In this document: piece by piece, positions 46,101 through 53,725 of the stretch
How positions within the stretch are numbered: the first letter of the stretch is position 1
Layout of the letters: every line of letters starts with the position of its first letter
DNA from: Henricia sp. BOLD:AAB3569
Taxonomy: Eukaryota; Echinodermata; Asteroidea; Spinulosida; Echinasteridae
NCBI GenBank assembly: GCA_037783545.1
Contig: JBBELK010000297.1
Location: 1,922,001-1,986,000, forward strand
Reading direction: 5' to 3'
Length of the DNA: 64,000 nt
Translations under genes and position numbers: made by a program
Notes under the pieces: generated by a model
Told to the model about the DNA's origin: nothing
The model's database searches: none
Seen by the model: the letters and a program-made list of their open reading frames with translations, nothing else

Positions 46101-49100
46101 GGTTTTATTCGCAGAACCGCTCAAAAACAGATCATCTACAGGGCCTTTAAGGGACCCGGAAAGCGTTGGATTGTAAATGCTCTGTGGTGCGATCTTAGGC
46201 AATATTTAACCACTTTAAGCAGGGAAAAGTGTGATGTCATATGAGGCAGATACCCCAACAGTTGCGAAAATTTTTTTAGGGGAGGGGTGGAGGGGGATCT
46301 GCCCTTGAAATGAGAGCTACAATTTTCTATGGTAAAGGTTTGGAATAGTAGTTCTGGCTAAATTTATCCCAGTTGGTCAAGTTTAAAAATAAACTTATGT
46401 GAACACACACCAAGGGATATGGGATGACTACTCCTACAAACCTTAAGAGACTTGAATGCCCTTCTCATGAGCTGAGGAATACCAGGGAAGATGTACACAT
46501 TAAGGACACACACCAAGGGATATGGGTTGACGACTCCTACAAACCTTAAGAGACTTGAATGCCCTTCTCATGAGCTGAGGAATACCAGGGAAGATGTACA
46601 CATTACGGACACACACCAAGGGATATGGGATGACTACTCCTACAAACCTTAAGAGACTTGAATGCCCTTCTCATGAGCTGAGGAATACCAGGGAAGATGT
46701 ACACATTACGGACACACACCAAGGGATATGGGTTGACTACTCCTACAAACCTTAAGAGACTTGAATGCCCTTCACATGAGCTGAGGAATACCAGGGAAGA
46801 TGTACACATTACAGACACACACCAAGGGATATGGGTTGACGACTCCTACAAACCTTAAGAGACTTGAATGCCCTTCTCATGAGCTGAGGAATACCAGGGA
46901 AAATGTACACATTAAGGACACACACCAAGGGATATGGGTTGACTACTCCTACAAACCTTAAGAGACTTGAATGCCCTTCTCATGAGCTGAGGAATACCAG
47001 GGAAGATGTACACATTAAGGACACACACCAAGGGATATGGGTTGACGACTCCTACAAACCTTAAGAGACTTGAATGCCCTTCTCATGAGCTGAGGAATAC
47101 CAGGGAAAATGTACACATTACGGACACACACCAAGGGATATGGGTTGACGACTCCCGTTTTATCATTCACACCATAAAGTAGTCTTGCCGACTTTGGAAC
47201 CTGGACAAAAAATAATAATTGGAGAAAAACATTAGCCCAACAAAACAGACAAAATACTGGGAAAAAGGAAGAAGGATTCAATCAAAACGTGGATAATTGT
47301 TGTGAGTTTGGGAAATCCAGATGCAGTAAAGAGATAACTTGGCTCGGCTGGGATTCGAACCACGAACCTTCTGCTTAAAGATCCAGCTGCTCTTACAGTC
47401 CCAGAGGGTGGAGGCTCATTATTTATGCAAGCTCGCCACAGTGTGTTTATACATTGCTAGGCTAATTGAATTACGCGCGCGCTTAGTTGTGTGGTGTTGT
47501 ACATGTATGTTGTTTGTACCAAAGAGTTCACATACGGTCAATTCAACCATCTATATGACACCTTCCTGAAGCAAATGTGACCATATCTGTAATATAATGT
47601 GAATATGGCTGAAACTAAATGTCATGAATTTACAAAAGGTGTGTTTTCTGTGATAAATATTTTATTTTAAAAAGACACACCCTATTTGAAGAATGGACGA
47701 GGCTATTAGCCTGCACCATGGCCCTAGTCTGGGACTGTAAGTGCGGCTTCCAGGGTAAGGTATGGAGCGCGGTGAAACTCGTGGTACAAATTTGTCTGTC
47801 GTACATTGACGAGCCACCGTCTTTAACATGCAGATATCCTACCAATTAAGCTACATGTATAAAGCCAACTGGTGGTCTCCAAACACGGTATTGTAGTAGT
47901 TGGAGAACAATGTTAGTCCAACAGTGGAGATAAACAAAACAAAACATACAAACATTACGGGGGGAGGGGGAGGAGTGGGGGGGGGGGGGGGGAGTGCATG
48001 GAAATGAGAAAAATAAAAAATAAAATATAAATTTCACTTTCCCGAAATGAATAATTTAATTTAACACAGTTGTCTTATTTAAAAGATTTTGGGTTTTTAA
48101 GTTTCAATGGCACTGATAAACAGGGTTGTAACGAATCTCCCTCTGCTCAGGTCCCAAGTCAAGTCAAACTGCCTTAGAGTCCCAAGTCAAGTCAAGTCAA
48201 GTCAAACTGCCTTCGAGTCCCAAGTCAAGTCAAACTGCCTTAGAGTCCCAAGTCAAGTCAAGTCAAGTCAAGTCAAACTGCATTTGAGTCCCAAGTCAAG
48301 TCAAGTCAAACTGCCTTCGAGTCCCAAGTCAAGTCAAACTGCCTTCGAGTCCCAAGTCAAGTCAAGTCAAACTGCCTTGGTACATTAGTTGCCACCAGTT
48401 TATAAGACTAACCTATACCCTTTTCCCACGACAAACTGCTTAACCCGGTGATTTGCCGCCCTGGGTTAAGCTTTTCTTACCCCGGGGTTCGTTAACCCCG
48501 AGTTCTATTCCCATTTGTTTCGTTTACCCGGAGTTTCGACAAACCCGGGGCGAGCTTGCCCCGGATTAAAGCGGTGTGGTTTCCCACTACACGCGGCCTG
48601 GAAATGACGCAGTGCGCGAGCTGGTCCCGCAATTGTTTTGCACTGGCTTGTCGCCAAGCAAAAGAGTAGTGGGAACGCTCACGCGATATTTCGCTGCCCC
48701 GGGGTATCTCGGGGTTAAGGATTGCCGTTACCCCCGAGTTAACTTGGAGATTTTGTAGTGGTAAAGGGGTACTAAACTGCCAGCCTTGGTACATTACTTT
48801 CCATAACCCTACCTAACCCCAACACTAATCAAAAGATAACTTACATGAGCCATTTTCAGTTCTGGTGAATCCAAGTCTCTATCTTGACCATAGTAGTGTT
48901 GACAAATCTTCACCAATTCTGGGTGTGGATGTAGCGACTCGTTAAATGCCATGGCAACACCTAATAATTACACCATAATGCACTAGCTTTAGATTAAACC
49001 TTAATGTTTCAGGTCTGTGGCAGCCAGCGAAGGTTTTATCAGCAACGCGGACCATCATGGATCTCTTCCGCCTACTTCCAAATACTGAAAGCCACCCAGA

Positions 49101-52100
49101 CCTCTCTGGGTGGCTTTCAAGAACAGCACTTTTTTCCCATCAAAATCATGGCTCAAAATGGAATCTTTAGGAAGGTCATTTTACAGGAAATTGAAATTTT
49201 TTGGTAAAATCAAAATCTCTACACGTTCTACATACCTCAATGGCCGTAATTTTCTCAAAACTTACGTACACACCTCCGTTTTAAACAATTTGACGATCGA
49301 ATTCAACTTCATCAACTCCAGCTCGTGGCATCATTACTTTCAGAGTACATTGCCGCGCCTGCGCAATGGCGCTCGCCTCTAACAATTTCAAGCACCAGAC
49401 CAGACCCAGCACGTACCATTTTCGGTCGAGGGGGGATTTGTTTTAGCGTGCCACTGTGTGGTCGGTGAATAAAGGATTCACGTCAAATGACTTTTTACTC
49501 GTAAGGTTGCCACGCGGGTCGATTTGACAAAAAGCCGTTTGGTGGTAATTTGACGTGAATCCTTCATTCACCGACCACACAGTGGCACGCTAAAACAAAT
49601 CCCCCCCTCATCCAAAAATGGAACGTGCTGGGTCTGGTCTGGTAAGCCAATACAAAAGGTGGTCAAATCTCCCGCACTTTGTCAGCGGGTATCACTTCCA
49701 ATAAAAGGGCACAATTTAGACCTCCGTAGATCGGTGCTGTTTTGAACGTGGACCATCATGGGTCTCTTCCGCCAATCCTCCGTGGTCTCGACACCAGCAT
49801 CGGCTAAAAGGGCTTTGACGTACATGTAGGTCATCCTAAAAGGCAATGCCTTGTTAGCTTATTGTTGAGAGCATCACATCATAACCCAATGTATTTTGGC
49901 TTTTTAATTGTGAAACTTTACTGCATTTGGGTCTTTCTATAAATTAGGGGTCCAAAAGTGTGACATTTAGTGTCCCCCGTTACACCTGATATGTGTTATT
50001 TTTCGTACAAAAACAATTAAAATGGCTTTTAAACCATTTTGTATGAATTGTACTTTATGTACTCACTCTTTGAGATGGAAAGTATTTAAAGAATGTGTCC
50101 TGTCACGGGGGACACCAACATTGGACCCCTAATTTATAGAAAAACCCATTTATAACACCCGTAATTTATTAATAGTTTGATTCTCCCCTACGTTTAATAC
50201 CTTCAAACGTGATGTCATCATGTGTTGGGCCGATGCCACCAGATGTGACAACGTGATGGAACTGAGATGAAAACTTGGCAACTTCAGCTGCTATAGTTGC
50301 TAAATCATCTCCCACAACTAGCACCTGAAAGGGAAAGAATCAAGTAAACATACATTATCAGAAAGATTACCATGAATGGACACCCACTTGGACCCAATAC
50401 ACTAAACCTATGGGACAACTCTCAAAAAAGTTTTTCCTTAGTAAATTCATAACAATTTTCCCTCCTAGTTTTGGGTTTATATCATGGGGACGGGTGTAAA
50501 GTGAAATGTCACAAAATTCACTGCTATTGTCATGCAGTGCATTTCCCTTTTGCTTGGAGGATGGGAATGTGTCAATACACTTGTTGACAATAGCAATGCT
50601 TTTTGTGACATTTCACTTTATATTCCGCTATACTGCACATCCCCCAATTGCTTAATCATAACAAATGACACATCATTGTAAAGAGGAATAACAGGGTTTT
50701 CCAATGATACCAAATTCAAGTTAATTTACTTGGTAACGAGAGAAATTGTCAGTCAAACTTGAGTTTCCAAACCTTTTTTGAGAAGTTTAAATTATTGGCT
50801 TCCTAAAGTGGAAGTTTAGACAATCCCAACAATTCTAATGAAAACACAAATACACCCAACAAAACAGAACAAAAACAAATAAATTACCCTTTCAACTTTG
50901 ACCCCTAGGTCATAGAGTTCCTTGCATAAGAAGTGTGAGTTAGTATCCTGAGTTTGTCCTTTTAATATCTCATCACCAATTACTGCAAAACAATAATGAA
51001 GGCAAGTCAAGTTTAAAGATAGAACACATGATTGGTAAACAGTTTCAAATAGTTTCATCTCCCTGTGTGGTTAAAACTAACCTGGCTAAAAGTCAACTCT
51101 GTTTTTCATCTAACCTTTAAGAAAACAGTCACAGACTGTGTTATGTACAGTCACTTTGCCCTGAACTACGGCCTGGTTTTGGGCAAAGTGGTTCAGGGCA
51201 AAGTGGTTCAGGGCAAAGTGGTCAAGGGCGACGTGGTCAAGGGCGAAGTGTTCTGATTTTTGAGATACCACCTCTTGTGGTCATCTTATTGTATGACGTC
51301 TTTGCAATTATTAATTAATCATCATATCTCGCTCTTCTCTCCAGTTTGCTGAAAAATGTAAAGAAAAATTACGTTGGACTATTTTTTTTTCCTGTTTAGA
51401 AGAATCTTTGGGGAAAACGGACCAGTGCACAGCATTCTTGAGATTGGTGGGACCTCCATGGTATGTTTTTCAATGTTTAATTTTGACTGTAAGGTGAAAT
51501 TTTAGTTTGGTGAACGGCGGCCATTTTGATCGTGCAGCCATGGCAAATATTTTGCTATGGACAATAAAACCTGAACAGCTAAAAGTGATTCATAAAGTCC
51601 CAATGTAAACATCAGAAAATCACTTTTAGCCTTTAAAAGTAACTTTCGTGCTTGCGCATATTTGATTTGGGGCGAATAGCGTGTATTTTATATAGGGTTT
51701 TCAGTTCTATTGTACGAGACTGACGAGCTCTGCACACACAGCGCACCAAAATCTTACAATTTTTCATCTAAAAAATTCATCCACTTTTACCTGTCGAAAT
51801 CTAACGAGCAACAATTCATTAGAAAGCTTAGAGTTTCAGCCATTCACTAACGTACATGTTCATAAAACAGCCGTCGGAGGTATGACCGACAGCCTAGGCT
51901 TAAAACCTTGCATGAAAATCTCACCTGAAACCCGGATGTCGGAGGTAACCCGGAGGTAGAATTTGTTGTGACCGTGTAGTACATGCTACAACCTACCTCC
52001 GGCTTGTTATTTTAATACTGCGTAGCTCCGGGTCACCGCCAACGCACCAACTACACGTTAGCAAAAACAATCTACCTCCGGGTACCTTTGGGTACCTCCG

Positions 52101-53187
52101 ACTTTTATAAATTTCCCTAAATTTTGCCCCACGATTTCACCGAAACTAGACATCGGATCGATGCATACTCTTCACCTTCGGCATTAATATATCGTTGGGG
52201 CGAGTGCACCTATTGAGCAAATATCAGAGCCAAGGGTCTGAAGGGACAAATTTTATTTGCGTAACTTAATTTTGCCACAGATTTGGGGTTGGAAACAGCG
52301 CCAGGGCGAGGGATACGACGACGACCTAGCTGTTCACGGCCACGGGTCTATAGTGATGTCCCCTAACTTGGCGCACTTCGACAACTCACTGGAAATCCGC
52401 TCACCTTATAGCAAAACCCTCTAGCAGAATTAGTTGAAACTTACACACCTTGTAGTATACATGTAATTCATAGGCTCCAAGAAAAAGTAATACTTTAATA
52501 TTTTGACTCATCAACAAGTACAAAATAACACAAACAATCAGGACAAAACGATGAACACTTTTTTCCCGAAATCGCCCGGACTATCCCGTAACGTGGAGCG
52601 CGTCGCTGATTGGCTGAAACGGTTTGATGCATTACTACGATGGCCCACAAAGACCACTTGCACGCACACACTGTGACACTGTACACAACGCCAGTATGCC
52701 TGGTTTTATTCACGTGAAATGCCTATTACAGGCTTCCGTGTATGGTGTCATGACAACCTGAAGCAAACGGCGATGCCTTTACATTCCGGTGAATTTCTAG
52801 TAACTGAATGATTCTTCTCCGTATTTCAGTTTTATAATTTATGAAGGTACTTGAGAACTTTATTTCTATTTAATGCCAAGTGCAACAGATTGTTTATTGC
52901 GCCAAGAGAGAACGGAAAGTAAAGCCCGCCACGTTAGGGGCCGCGCCACGTTAGGTGACATCAACAATACGCATAGTATTAGTAATCATAGTGCACACGT
53001 GTCCGAAAACTGGGCAATACAATTTCGGACGTTTATCTTTCATTAACATACTTAAAATTCCTGCCGTTTGCCTAGAATTGTTGGCCATTGTAAAGCTGAC
53101 AGTTCTCTTTGCTTGTATATAATTAACGTAAACAAGAAGTCGGCGAAAACTTGCGGCATTACTGAGAAGCCGGACGCAACCACTCAT
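28010..53187 (-). CDS. FLAD1: FAD synthase (FLAD1), 12 exons, complete CDS
   Basis: FLAD1 adenylates FMN with ATP to give FAD and pyrophosphate. I placed 12 exons, all with GT/AG introns and matching phases: 53187-53052, 50982-50888, 50324-50201, 48960-48845, 47200-47060, 44624-44470, 42983-42895, 41407-41182, 40624-40526, 33087-32966, 31617-31476, 28184-28010. They total 1620 nt, 539 residues plus stop, close to animal FLAD1 lengths. The N-terminal MoaB/CinA-like domain shows [13 protein letters not shown] near residues 48-60 and [11 protein letters not shown] at 104-114. The C-terminal PAPS-reductase-like domain shows the P-loop [14 protein letters not shown] at 341-354, MGTRRSDPY at 425-433 and [14 protein letters not shown] in exon 11. 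The start is the first ATG of an Arg-rich, acid-free leader (mitochondrial presequence-like); a second in-frame Met at 34 (MANNSRQ) would give a cytosolic form, as known for mammalian FLAD1. Introns run from 557 to 7438 bp and are filled with repeats. Exon assignment rests on family knowledge and phase consistency; no transcript was available. Confidence 0.95.
28683..29061. mobile_element. MITE with 18-bp TIRs (FLAD1 intron 11)
   Basis: Perfect inverted ends TAGAACACATGATTGGTA (28683-28700) and its complement at 29044-29061. The interior holds short GGGCGAAGTGG-type repeats in both orientations. Related partial copies lie at 51.0-51.27 kb and 55.79-55.96 kb. Confidence 0.85.
29205..31190. repeat. 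23-bp minisatellite, about 86 copies (FLAD1 intron 11)
   Basis: Monomer TGCCTGGTTTTGGGCACCTC + ACT, with a second common form ending CAAACCATT and a third ending CACCTCATT. Since 23 is not a multiple of 3, all three plus frames stay open with a 23-residue period ([12 protein letters not shown]...), giving false frames of up to 648 codons. The core GGTTTTGGGCAAA also occurs in the GGGCAAAGTGG element at 51.15-51.25 kb, suggesting that family as the source. Confidence 0.96.
31476..31617 (-). CDS. FLAD1: FLAD1 exon 11 (RINP motif)
   Basis: 142 nt, phase 1 in, phase 2 out. Acceptor taatttggcag, donor gtaaga. It encodes [20 protein letters not shown] and [20 protein letters not shown] through CRLYDKG, a highly conserved block. 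The last Gly codon is split GG/T with exon 12. Confidence 0.96.
31893..32256. mobile_element. TIR element (FLAD1 intron 10)
   Basis: Inverted ends GGGGTCACACGAATTACGAG near 31900 and CTCGTAATTTGTGTGACCCC near 32235-32254. The body has no coding signal. A further GTGTGACCCC word follows to about 32.31 kb, so the right boundary is approximate. Confidence 0.7.
32727..32960. mobile_element. GCACCTATCAATTGT-type MITE, copy 3 (intron 10)
   Basis: The left end GCACCATCAATTGTTCCCC and right end GGGGACAATTGGTAGGTGCA are inverted. The interior shares the TGGGGAT...GTCAC and AGGTGGGG words with the copies at 6.37 and 8.47 kb. The right end comes within 6 bp of FLAD1 exon 10, covering its donor side. 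Confidence 0.75.
32966..33087 (-). CDS. FLAD1: FLAD1 exon 10 (GTRRSDPY motif)
   Basis: 122 nt, phase 2 in, phase 1 out. Acceptor cttccatcccag, donor gtattt. It encodes [20 protein letters not shown] and [12 protein letters not shown], the substrate-binding loop of FAD synthase. A TIR element with a TTATG target duplication begins only 57 bp upstream of the acceptor. Confidence 0.96.
33145..34286. mobile_element. TIR element with TTATG target duplication (intron 9)
   Basis: Ends begin CAGTGTTCTCCAA and finish with its complement TTGGAGAACACTG; both are followed inside by AAAAT and GCATGGNGGC words. The 5-bp TTATG is repeated directly at 33140-33144 and 34287-34291. CAG-start TIRs with a 5-bp duplication suggest a hAT5-like non-autonomous element. 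No transposase frame was seen in the 1.1-kb body. Confidence 0.75.
33200..33345. repeat. ACATGTAT-rich microsatellite
   Basis: Degenerate runs of ACATGTAT, CATGTATGCACA and ACATACATGAAA inside the left part of the 33.1-kb TIR element. Low complexity, no coding sense. Confidence 0.8.
34305..40062. repeat. 35-bp minisatellite, about 164 copies (FLAD1 intron 9)
   Basis: Monomer GGATCTAAGGCCGGTCTACA + CTGAGAGTTCTGTCT (35 bp). Two sites vary in blocks: TCTACAC/TCGACAC and AGTTCTG/AGTACTG. A longer unit containing TTCTAGATCTGTCTGG recurs near 35590, 36260, 36963 and 38897, showing a higher-order repeat of roughly 670-700 bp. The monomer resembles the TAA-flanked terminus of Harbinger-type elements in this window (TAAGGCCCGTTTACACTGG at the right end of the 25.4-kb element). 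Confidence 0.97.
40362..40460 (-). pseudogene. Decayed duplicate of FLAD1 exon 9
   Basis: Minus-strand sequence repeats exon 9 almost exactly ([20 protein letters not shown]). It has lost the acceptor AG and the GGAATTCC start, carries a 12-nt deletion near the 3' end, and reads caaat/gttggt where exon 9 has caaag/gttggt. The intron bases after the donor are also duplicated, so the copy arose by a local tandem duplication of about 140 bp. It is unlikely to be spliced. Confidence 0.88.
40526..40624 (-). CDS. FLAD1: FLAD1 exon 9
   Basis: 99 nt, phase 2 on both sides. Acceptor cttttaattcacag, donor gttggt. It encodes [20 protein letters not shown] and [13 protein letters not shown], the strand and helix after the P-loop. 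A degenerate second copy lies about 140 bp further 3'. Confidence 0.94.
40855..41135 (-). mobile_element. tRNA-derived SINE (intron 8)
   Basis: In minus orientation: A-box-like TGGCCAAGCGGTCTAG followed by B box GGTTCGATTCC (plus 41058-41068), then a non-tRNA body running to about 40855. The tRNA-like head resembles a long-variable-arm class, but no cloverleaf was verified. Confidence 0.7.
41182..41407 (-). CDS. FLAD1: FLAD1 exon 8 (P-loop of FAD synthase domain)
   Basis: 226 nt, the largest exon, phase 1 in, phase 2 out. Acceptor ccaatcaccag, donor gtaact. It encodes the interdomain linker and [17 protein letters not shown], the PP-loop-like ATP-binding motif of the PAPS-reductase-type FAD synthase domain. 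Confidence 0.96.
41565..41825. repeat. Direct repeat pair in FLAD1 intron 7 flank
   Basis: AATATATCGACAATTGATAA followed by TACAAAAGCTGNGTTATATA and GGTCCGTTTT occurs at about 41570-41625 and again at 41756-41820, separated by about 130 bp. Possibly the ends of a small insertion or a local duplication. Confidence 0.6.
42437..42812. mobile_element. TIR element (FLAD1 intron 7)
   Basis: The left end CAATGGGCGCGTTTTGTTTC is mirrored by CGAAATGAACACGCCCAGTG on the right. GATCTGGATC and AGATCCAGATC words near the inner edges extend the imperfect inverted repeat. Confidence 0.6.
42895..42983 (-). CDS. FLAD1: FLAD1 exon 7
   Basis: 89 nt, phase 2 in, phase 1 out. Acceptor cttcctgacag, donor gtgaga. 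It encodes [20 protein letters not shown] and LLEIMPNG, the end of the N-terminal domain. A SINE-derived tandem array starts about 14 nt upstream of the acceptor, so the branch point and part of the pyrimidine tract must lie in repeat sequence. Confidence 0.92.
42997..44171 (+). repeat. 129-131 bp SINE-derived tandem array in FLAD1 intron 6
   Basis: The word CACAAACATG recurs at 42997, 43128, 43258, 43387, 43517, 43648, 43779, 43910 and 44041, nine units with few changes. Each unit contains GGGTTCGAGTCCTACCCGAG, a tRNA B-box/T-arm word, followed by a tail that matches the tail of the tRNA-like SINE at 44.26-44.41 kb. The array is therefore an amplified SINE 3' part. Confidence 0.88.
44262..44412 (+). 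mobile_element. tRNA-derived SINE (intron 6)
   Basis: An A-box-like AGTGGTCGAGTAGTTAAGACG sits near 44275 and a B box GGTTCAAGTCC at 44321-44331, with CCCACCCGAGC closing the T arm. No complete acceptor stem or CCA is seen, so it is a SINE head and not a working tRNA. It is the likely parent of the adjacent array. Confidence 0.75.
44470..44624 (-). CDS. FLAD1: FLAD1 exon 6
   Basis: 155 nt, phase 0 in, phase 2 out. Acceptor ttccttgtttccag, donor gtacgg. It encodes [20 protein letters not shown] through [11 protein letters not shown], matching the family's conserved LGSYP turn. Confidence 0.92.
44770..46165. mobile_element. Composite dispersed element with nested insertion (intron 5)
   Basis: The outer parts (44770-45062 and 45650-46160) match an uninterrupted copy at 57.36-58.16 kb in opposite orientation, including CCTGCGCAGTAGTATGGACG and TCGTTTGCAAACGATTTACT. 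The middle (about 45063-45650) is absent from the other copy and is bounded by TTAAAGGACC and CCTTTAAAGGCCC, so it is a later insertion near a TTTAA site. Confidence 0.75.
46403..47155 (-). repeat. 103-bp tandem array derived from FLAD1 exon 5 and its donor
   Basis: The word CCTACAAAC recurs at 46433, 46536, 46639, 46742, 46845, 46948 and 47051, spacing exactly 103 bp. In minus orientation the monomer is 96 nt of exon 5 (GGAGTC to CTTAAG, 32 codons) plus the first 7 intron bases gtttgta. There is the true exon, six complete further copies and one truncated head. Every copy keeps the GTTTGT donor but has only gtttgtag in front of it, with no pyrimidine tract. Confidence 0.93.
47060..47200 (-). 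CDS. FLAD1: FLAD1 exon 5 ([11 protein letters not shown])
   Basis: 141 nt, 47 codons, phase 0 on both sides. Acceptor attttttgtccag, donor gtttgt. It encodes [16 protein letters not shown] and then [16 protein letters not shown], a conserved strand-helix of the N-terminal domain. The last 96 nt and the first 7 nt of the intron are the monomer of the adjacent 103-bp tandem array. Only the most upstream donor gives an open protein: reading on into the array meets a stop in about 15 codons. Confidence 0.93.
47285..47750. repeat. Dispersed repeat with tRNA-like word (intron 4)
   Basis: It holds GGCTGGGATTCGAACCACGA (complement of a B box) near 47347. From about 47511 to 47730 it matches 62060-62330 kb in inverted orientation: TTTGTACCAAAGAGTTC, AAAAGGTGTGTTTTCTGTGA and GACGAGGCTATTAGCCTGCA. 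Probably a SINE or MITE family. Confidence 0.65.
47958..47993. repeat. Poly-G tract (intron 4)
   Basis: A nearly pure G run of over 30 bases broken only by a few A and T. A likely replication or assembly weak point. Confidence 0.85.
48150..48385. repeat. AAGTC micro/minisatellite (intron 4)
   Basis: Units of the form GAGTCCCAAGTCAAGTCAAA + CTGCCTT, with the AAGTC pentamer repeated 2 to 6 times per unit. Confidence 0.9.
48412..48774. mobile_element. TIR element (intron 4)
   Basis: Left TACCCTTTTCCCACGACAAA is mirrored by TTTGTAGTGGTAAAGGGGTA on the right. The interior is rich in CCCCGGGGTT/AACCCCGAG words that also form internal inverted pairs. Confidence 0.7.
48845..48960 (-). CDS. FLAD1: FLAD1 exon 4
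   Basis: 116 nt, phase 1 in, phase 0 out. The acceptor (ggtgtaattattag) has a weak pyrimidine tract; the donor is gtaagt. It encodes [20 protein letters not shown] and a linker ending PELKMAH, aligning with the helical segment after the GGIGPTHDD loop. Confidence 0.93.
49394..49643. mobile_element. Foldback MITE (intron 3)
   Basis: Arms of about 90 bp: ACCAGACCAGACCCAGCACG at the left and CGTGCTGGGTCTGGTCTGGT at the right, continuing through GGGGGGATTTGTTTTAGCGT and GTGTGGTCGGTGAAT with few mismatches. A possible AAGC direct duplication flanks it. Confidence 0.9.
49927..50153. mobile_element. MITE with 27-bp TIRs (intron 3)
   Basis: GGGTCTTTCTATAAATTAGG + GGTCCAA at the left, complement at 50125-50153 with one mismatch. 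A second inverted layer is GTGTCCCCCG/ACGGGGGACAC. It lies less than 60 bp from the exon 3 donor. Confidence 0.9.
50201..50324 (-). CDS. FLAD1: FLAD1 exon 3 (GGIGPTHDD motif)
   Basis: 124 nt, phase 0 in, phase 1 out. Acceptor tttccctttcag, donor gtatta. It encodes [18 protein letters not shown] and [17 protein letters not shown], the conserved nucleotide/pterin-site loop of the MoaB-like fold. Confidence 0.95.
50486..50632. mobile_element. Short foldback MITE (intron 2 flank)
   Basis: AAAGTGAAATGTCACAAAAT and CACTGCTATTGTCA at the left, with TGACAATAGCAATG and TTGTGACATTTCACTTTA at the right. Confidence 0.85.
50888..50982 (-). CDS. FLAD1: FLAD1 exon 2 (GDEILKG motif)
   Basis: 95 nt, phase 1 in, phase 0 out. 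Acceptor is a pyrimidine-rich ttgttttgcag; donor is gtaatt after GAAAGG. It encodes [20 protein letters not shown] and the following helix, the signature start of the molybdopterin-binding-like domain of FAD synthases and CinA. Confidence 0.95.
51017..51274. mobile_element. Truncated copy of the TAGAACACATGATTGG MITE (FLAD1 intron 1)
   Basis: It starts at TAGAACACATGATTGGTA, contains tandem GGGCAAAGTGGTTCA units and ends CTGATTTTTGAGATACCA, inverted relative to the 28.7-kb copy. The distal TIR is lost. Confidence 0.75.
51861..52112. mobile_element. TIR-like element (intron 1)
   Basis: ATAAAACAGCCGTCGGAGGT at the left faces TACCTCCGACTTTTATAAA at the right. The interior repeats TACCTCCGGGT and CCGGAGGT words in both orientations. 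Confidence 0.55.
53052..53187 (-). CDS. FLAD1: FLAD1 exon 1 (start codon, presequence)
   Basis: 136 nt ending in phase 1 at donor gtatgt. It encodes [20 protein letters not shown] and on to TAGIL, with Arg at 6, 15, 16 and 28 and no acidic residue before the second Met at 34. That is the composition of a mitochondrial targeting peptide. TAGIL followed by the split Ile from exon 2 joins directly to the GDEILKG motif, which is the argument for this being the true first coding exon. Confidence 0.88.
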
Positions 53188-53337
53188 TTCGACAGCAAAA
53201 ACATACTTGCATATGCAAGAGACTGGCGATCCCGGATCCCGGGGCCACGTGCTGAAATTACGGTCGGAGACTGGGAACTATTCCTACAAATTGCGTGAAG
53301 AGCGGCCTCACGCGGCGGATATTATCCATGCACAAGA

Positions 53338-53482
53338 GTCGTGTTTGATTCGCTCGTACCCAGCCCGCCTTAAAGTACAGTAAGGGGGGCTGGGTACGAG
53401 CGAACGTGTTTGATCGCTCGTACCCAGCCCGCCTTACAGTAAGCTAGGCGGGCTGGGTACGAGCGAACGTGTTTGATCGCTC
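53338..53482. repeat. Two tandem hairpins just upstream of FLAD1
   Basis: CGCTCGTACCCAGCCCGCCT and its complement form a hairpin at about 53351-53406, and again at about 53416-53467. Each hairpin is bounded by the direct word CGTGTTTGAT, present three times. The spacing puts them 150-290 bp upstream of the FLAD1 ATG, in the likely promoter or 5' UTR. Probably a foldback MITE duplicated in tandem. Confidence 0.9.
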
Positions 53483-53659
53483 GGTGATGGAGACGCTTGG
53501 TGGCAGCAAACATAATGGTCCGCGTGCGCATTTTTAGCGTAAAGGGGAGTTCACATAATCGCTGAAAAAAAAAGCGTGTACGCTGTGCTTACCGCATTGC
53601 ATGAGCTCCCAATCGCCGATCTTTCCAAAATAGAACTCTCCCTCTGGTAACAGTACCTC

Positions 53660-53725
53660 ATTGGCTGCGCGTTGGTATGGTTAGCACGGACGTATATATA
53701 ATTTCTGGACTCGCAATGTGCCCGA
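53660..53725. repeat. Short dispersed repeat, inverted match at 57.2 kb
   Basis: ACGGACGTATATATAATTTC + TGGACTCGCAATG at 53690-53722 occurs inverted at about 57205-57246, with the flanking word GGTTAGC also shared. Confidence 0.75.

Noticed and set aside
47015-47281. Extra in-frame use of exon 5 copies as alternative protein repeats
   Set aside because: 103 bp is not a multiple of 3 and read-through meets a stop soon after the first donor; copies lack a pyrimidine tract.
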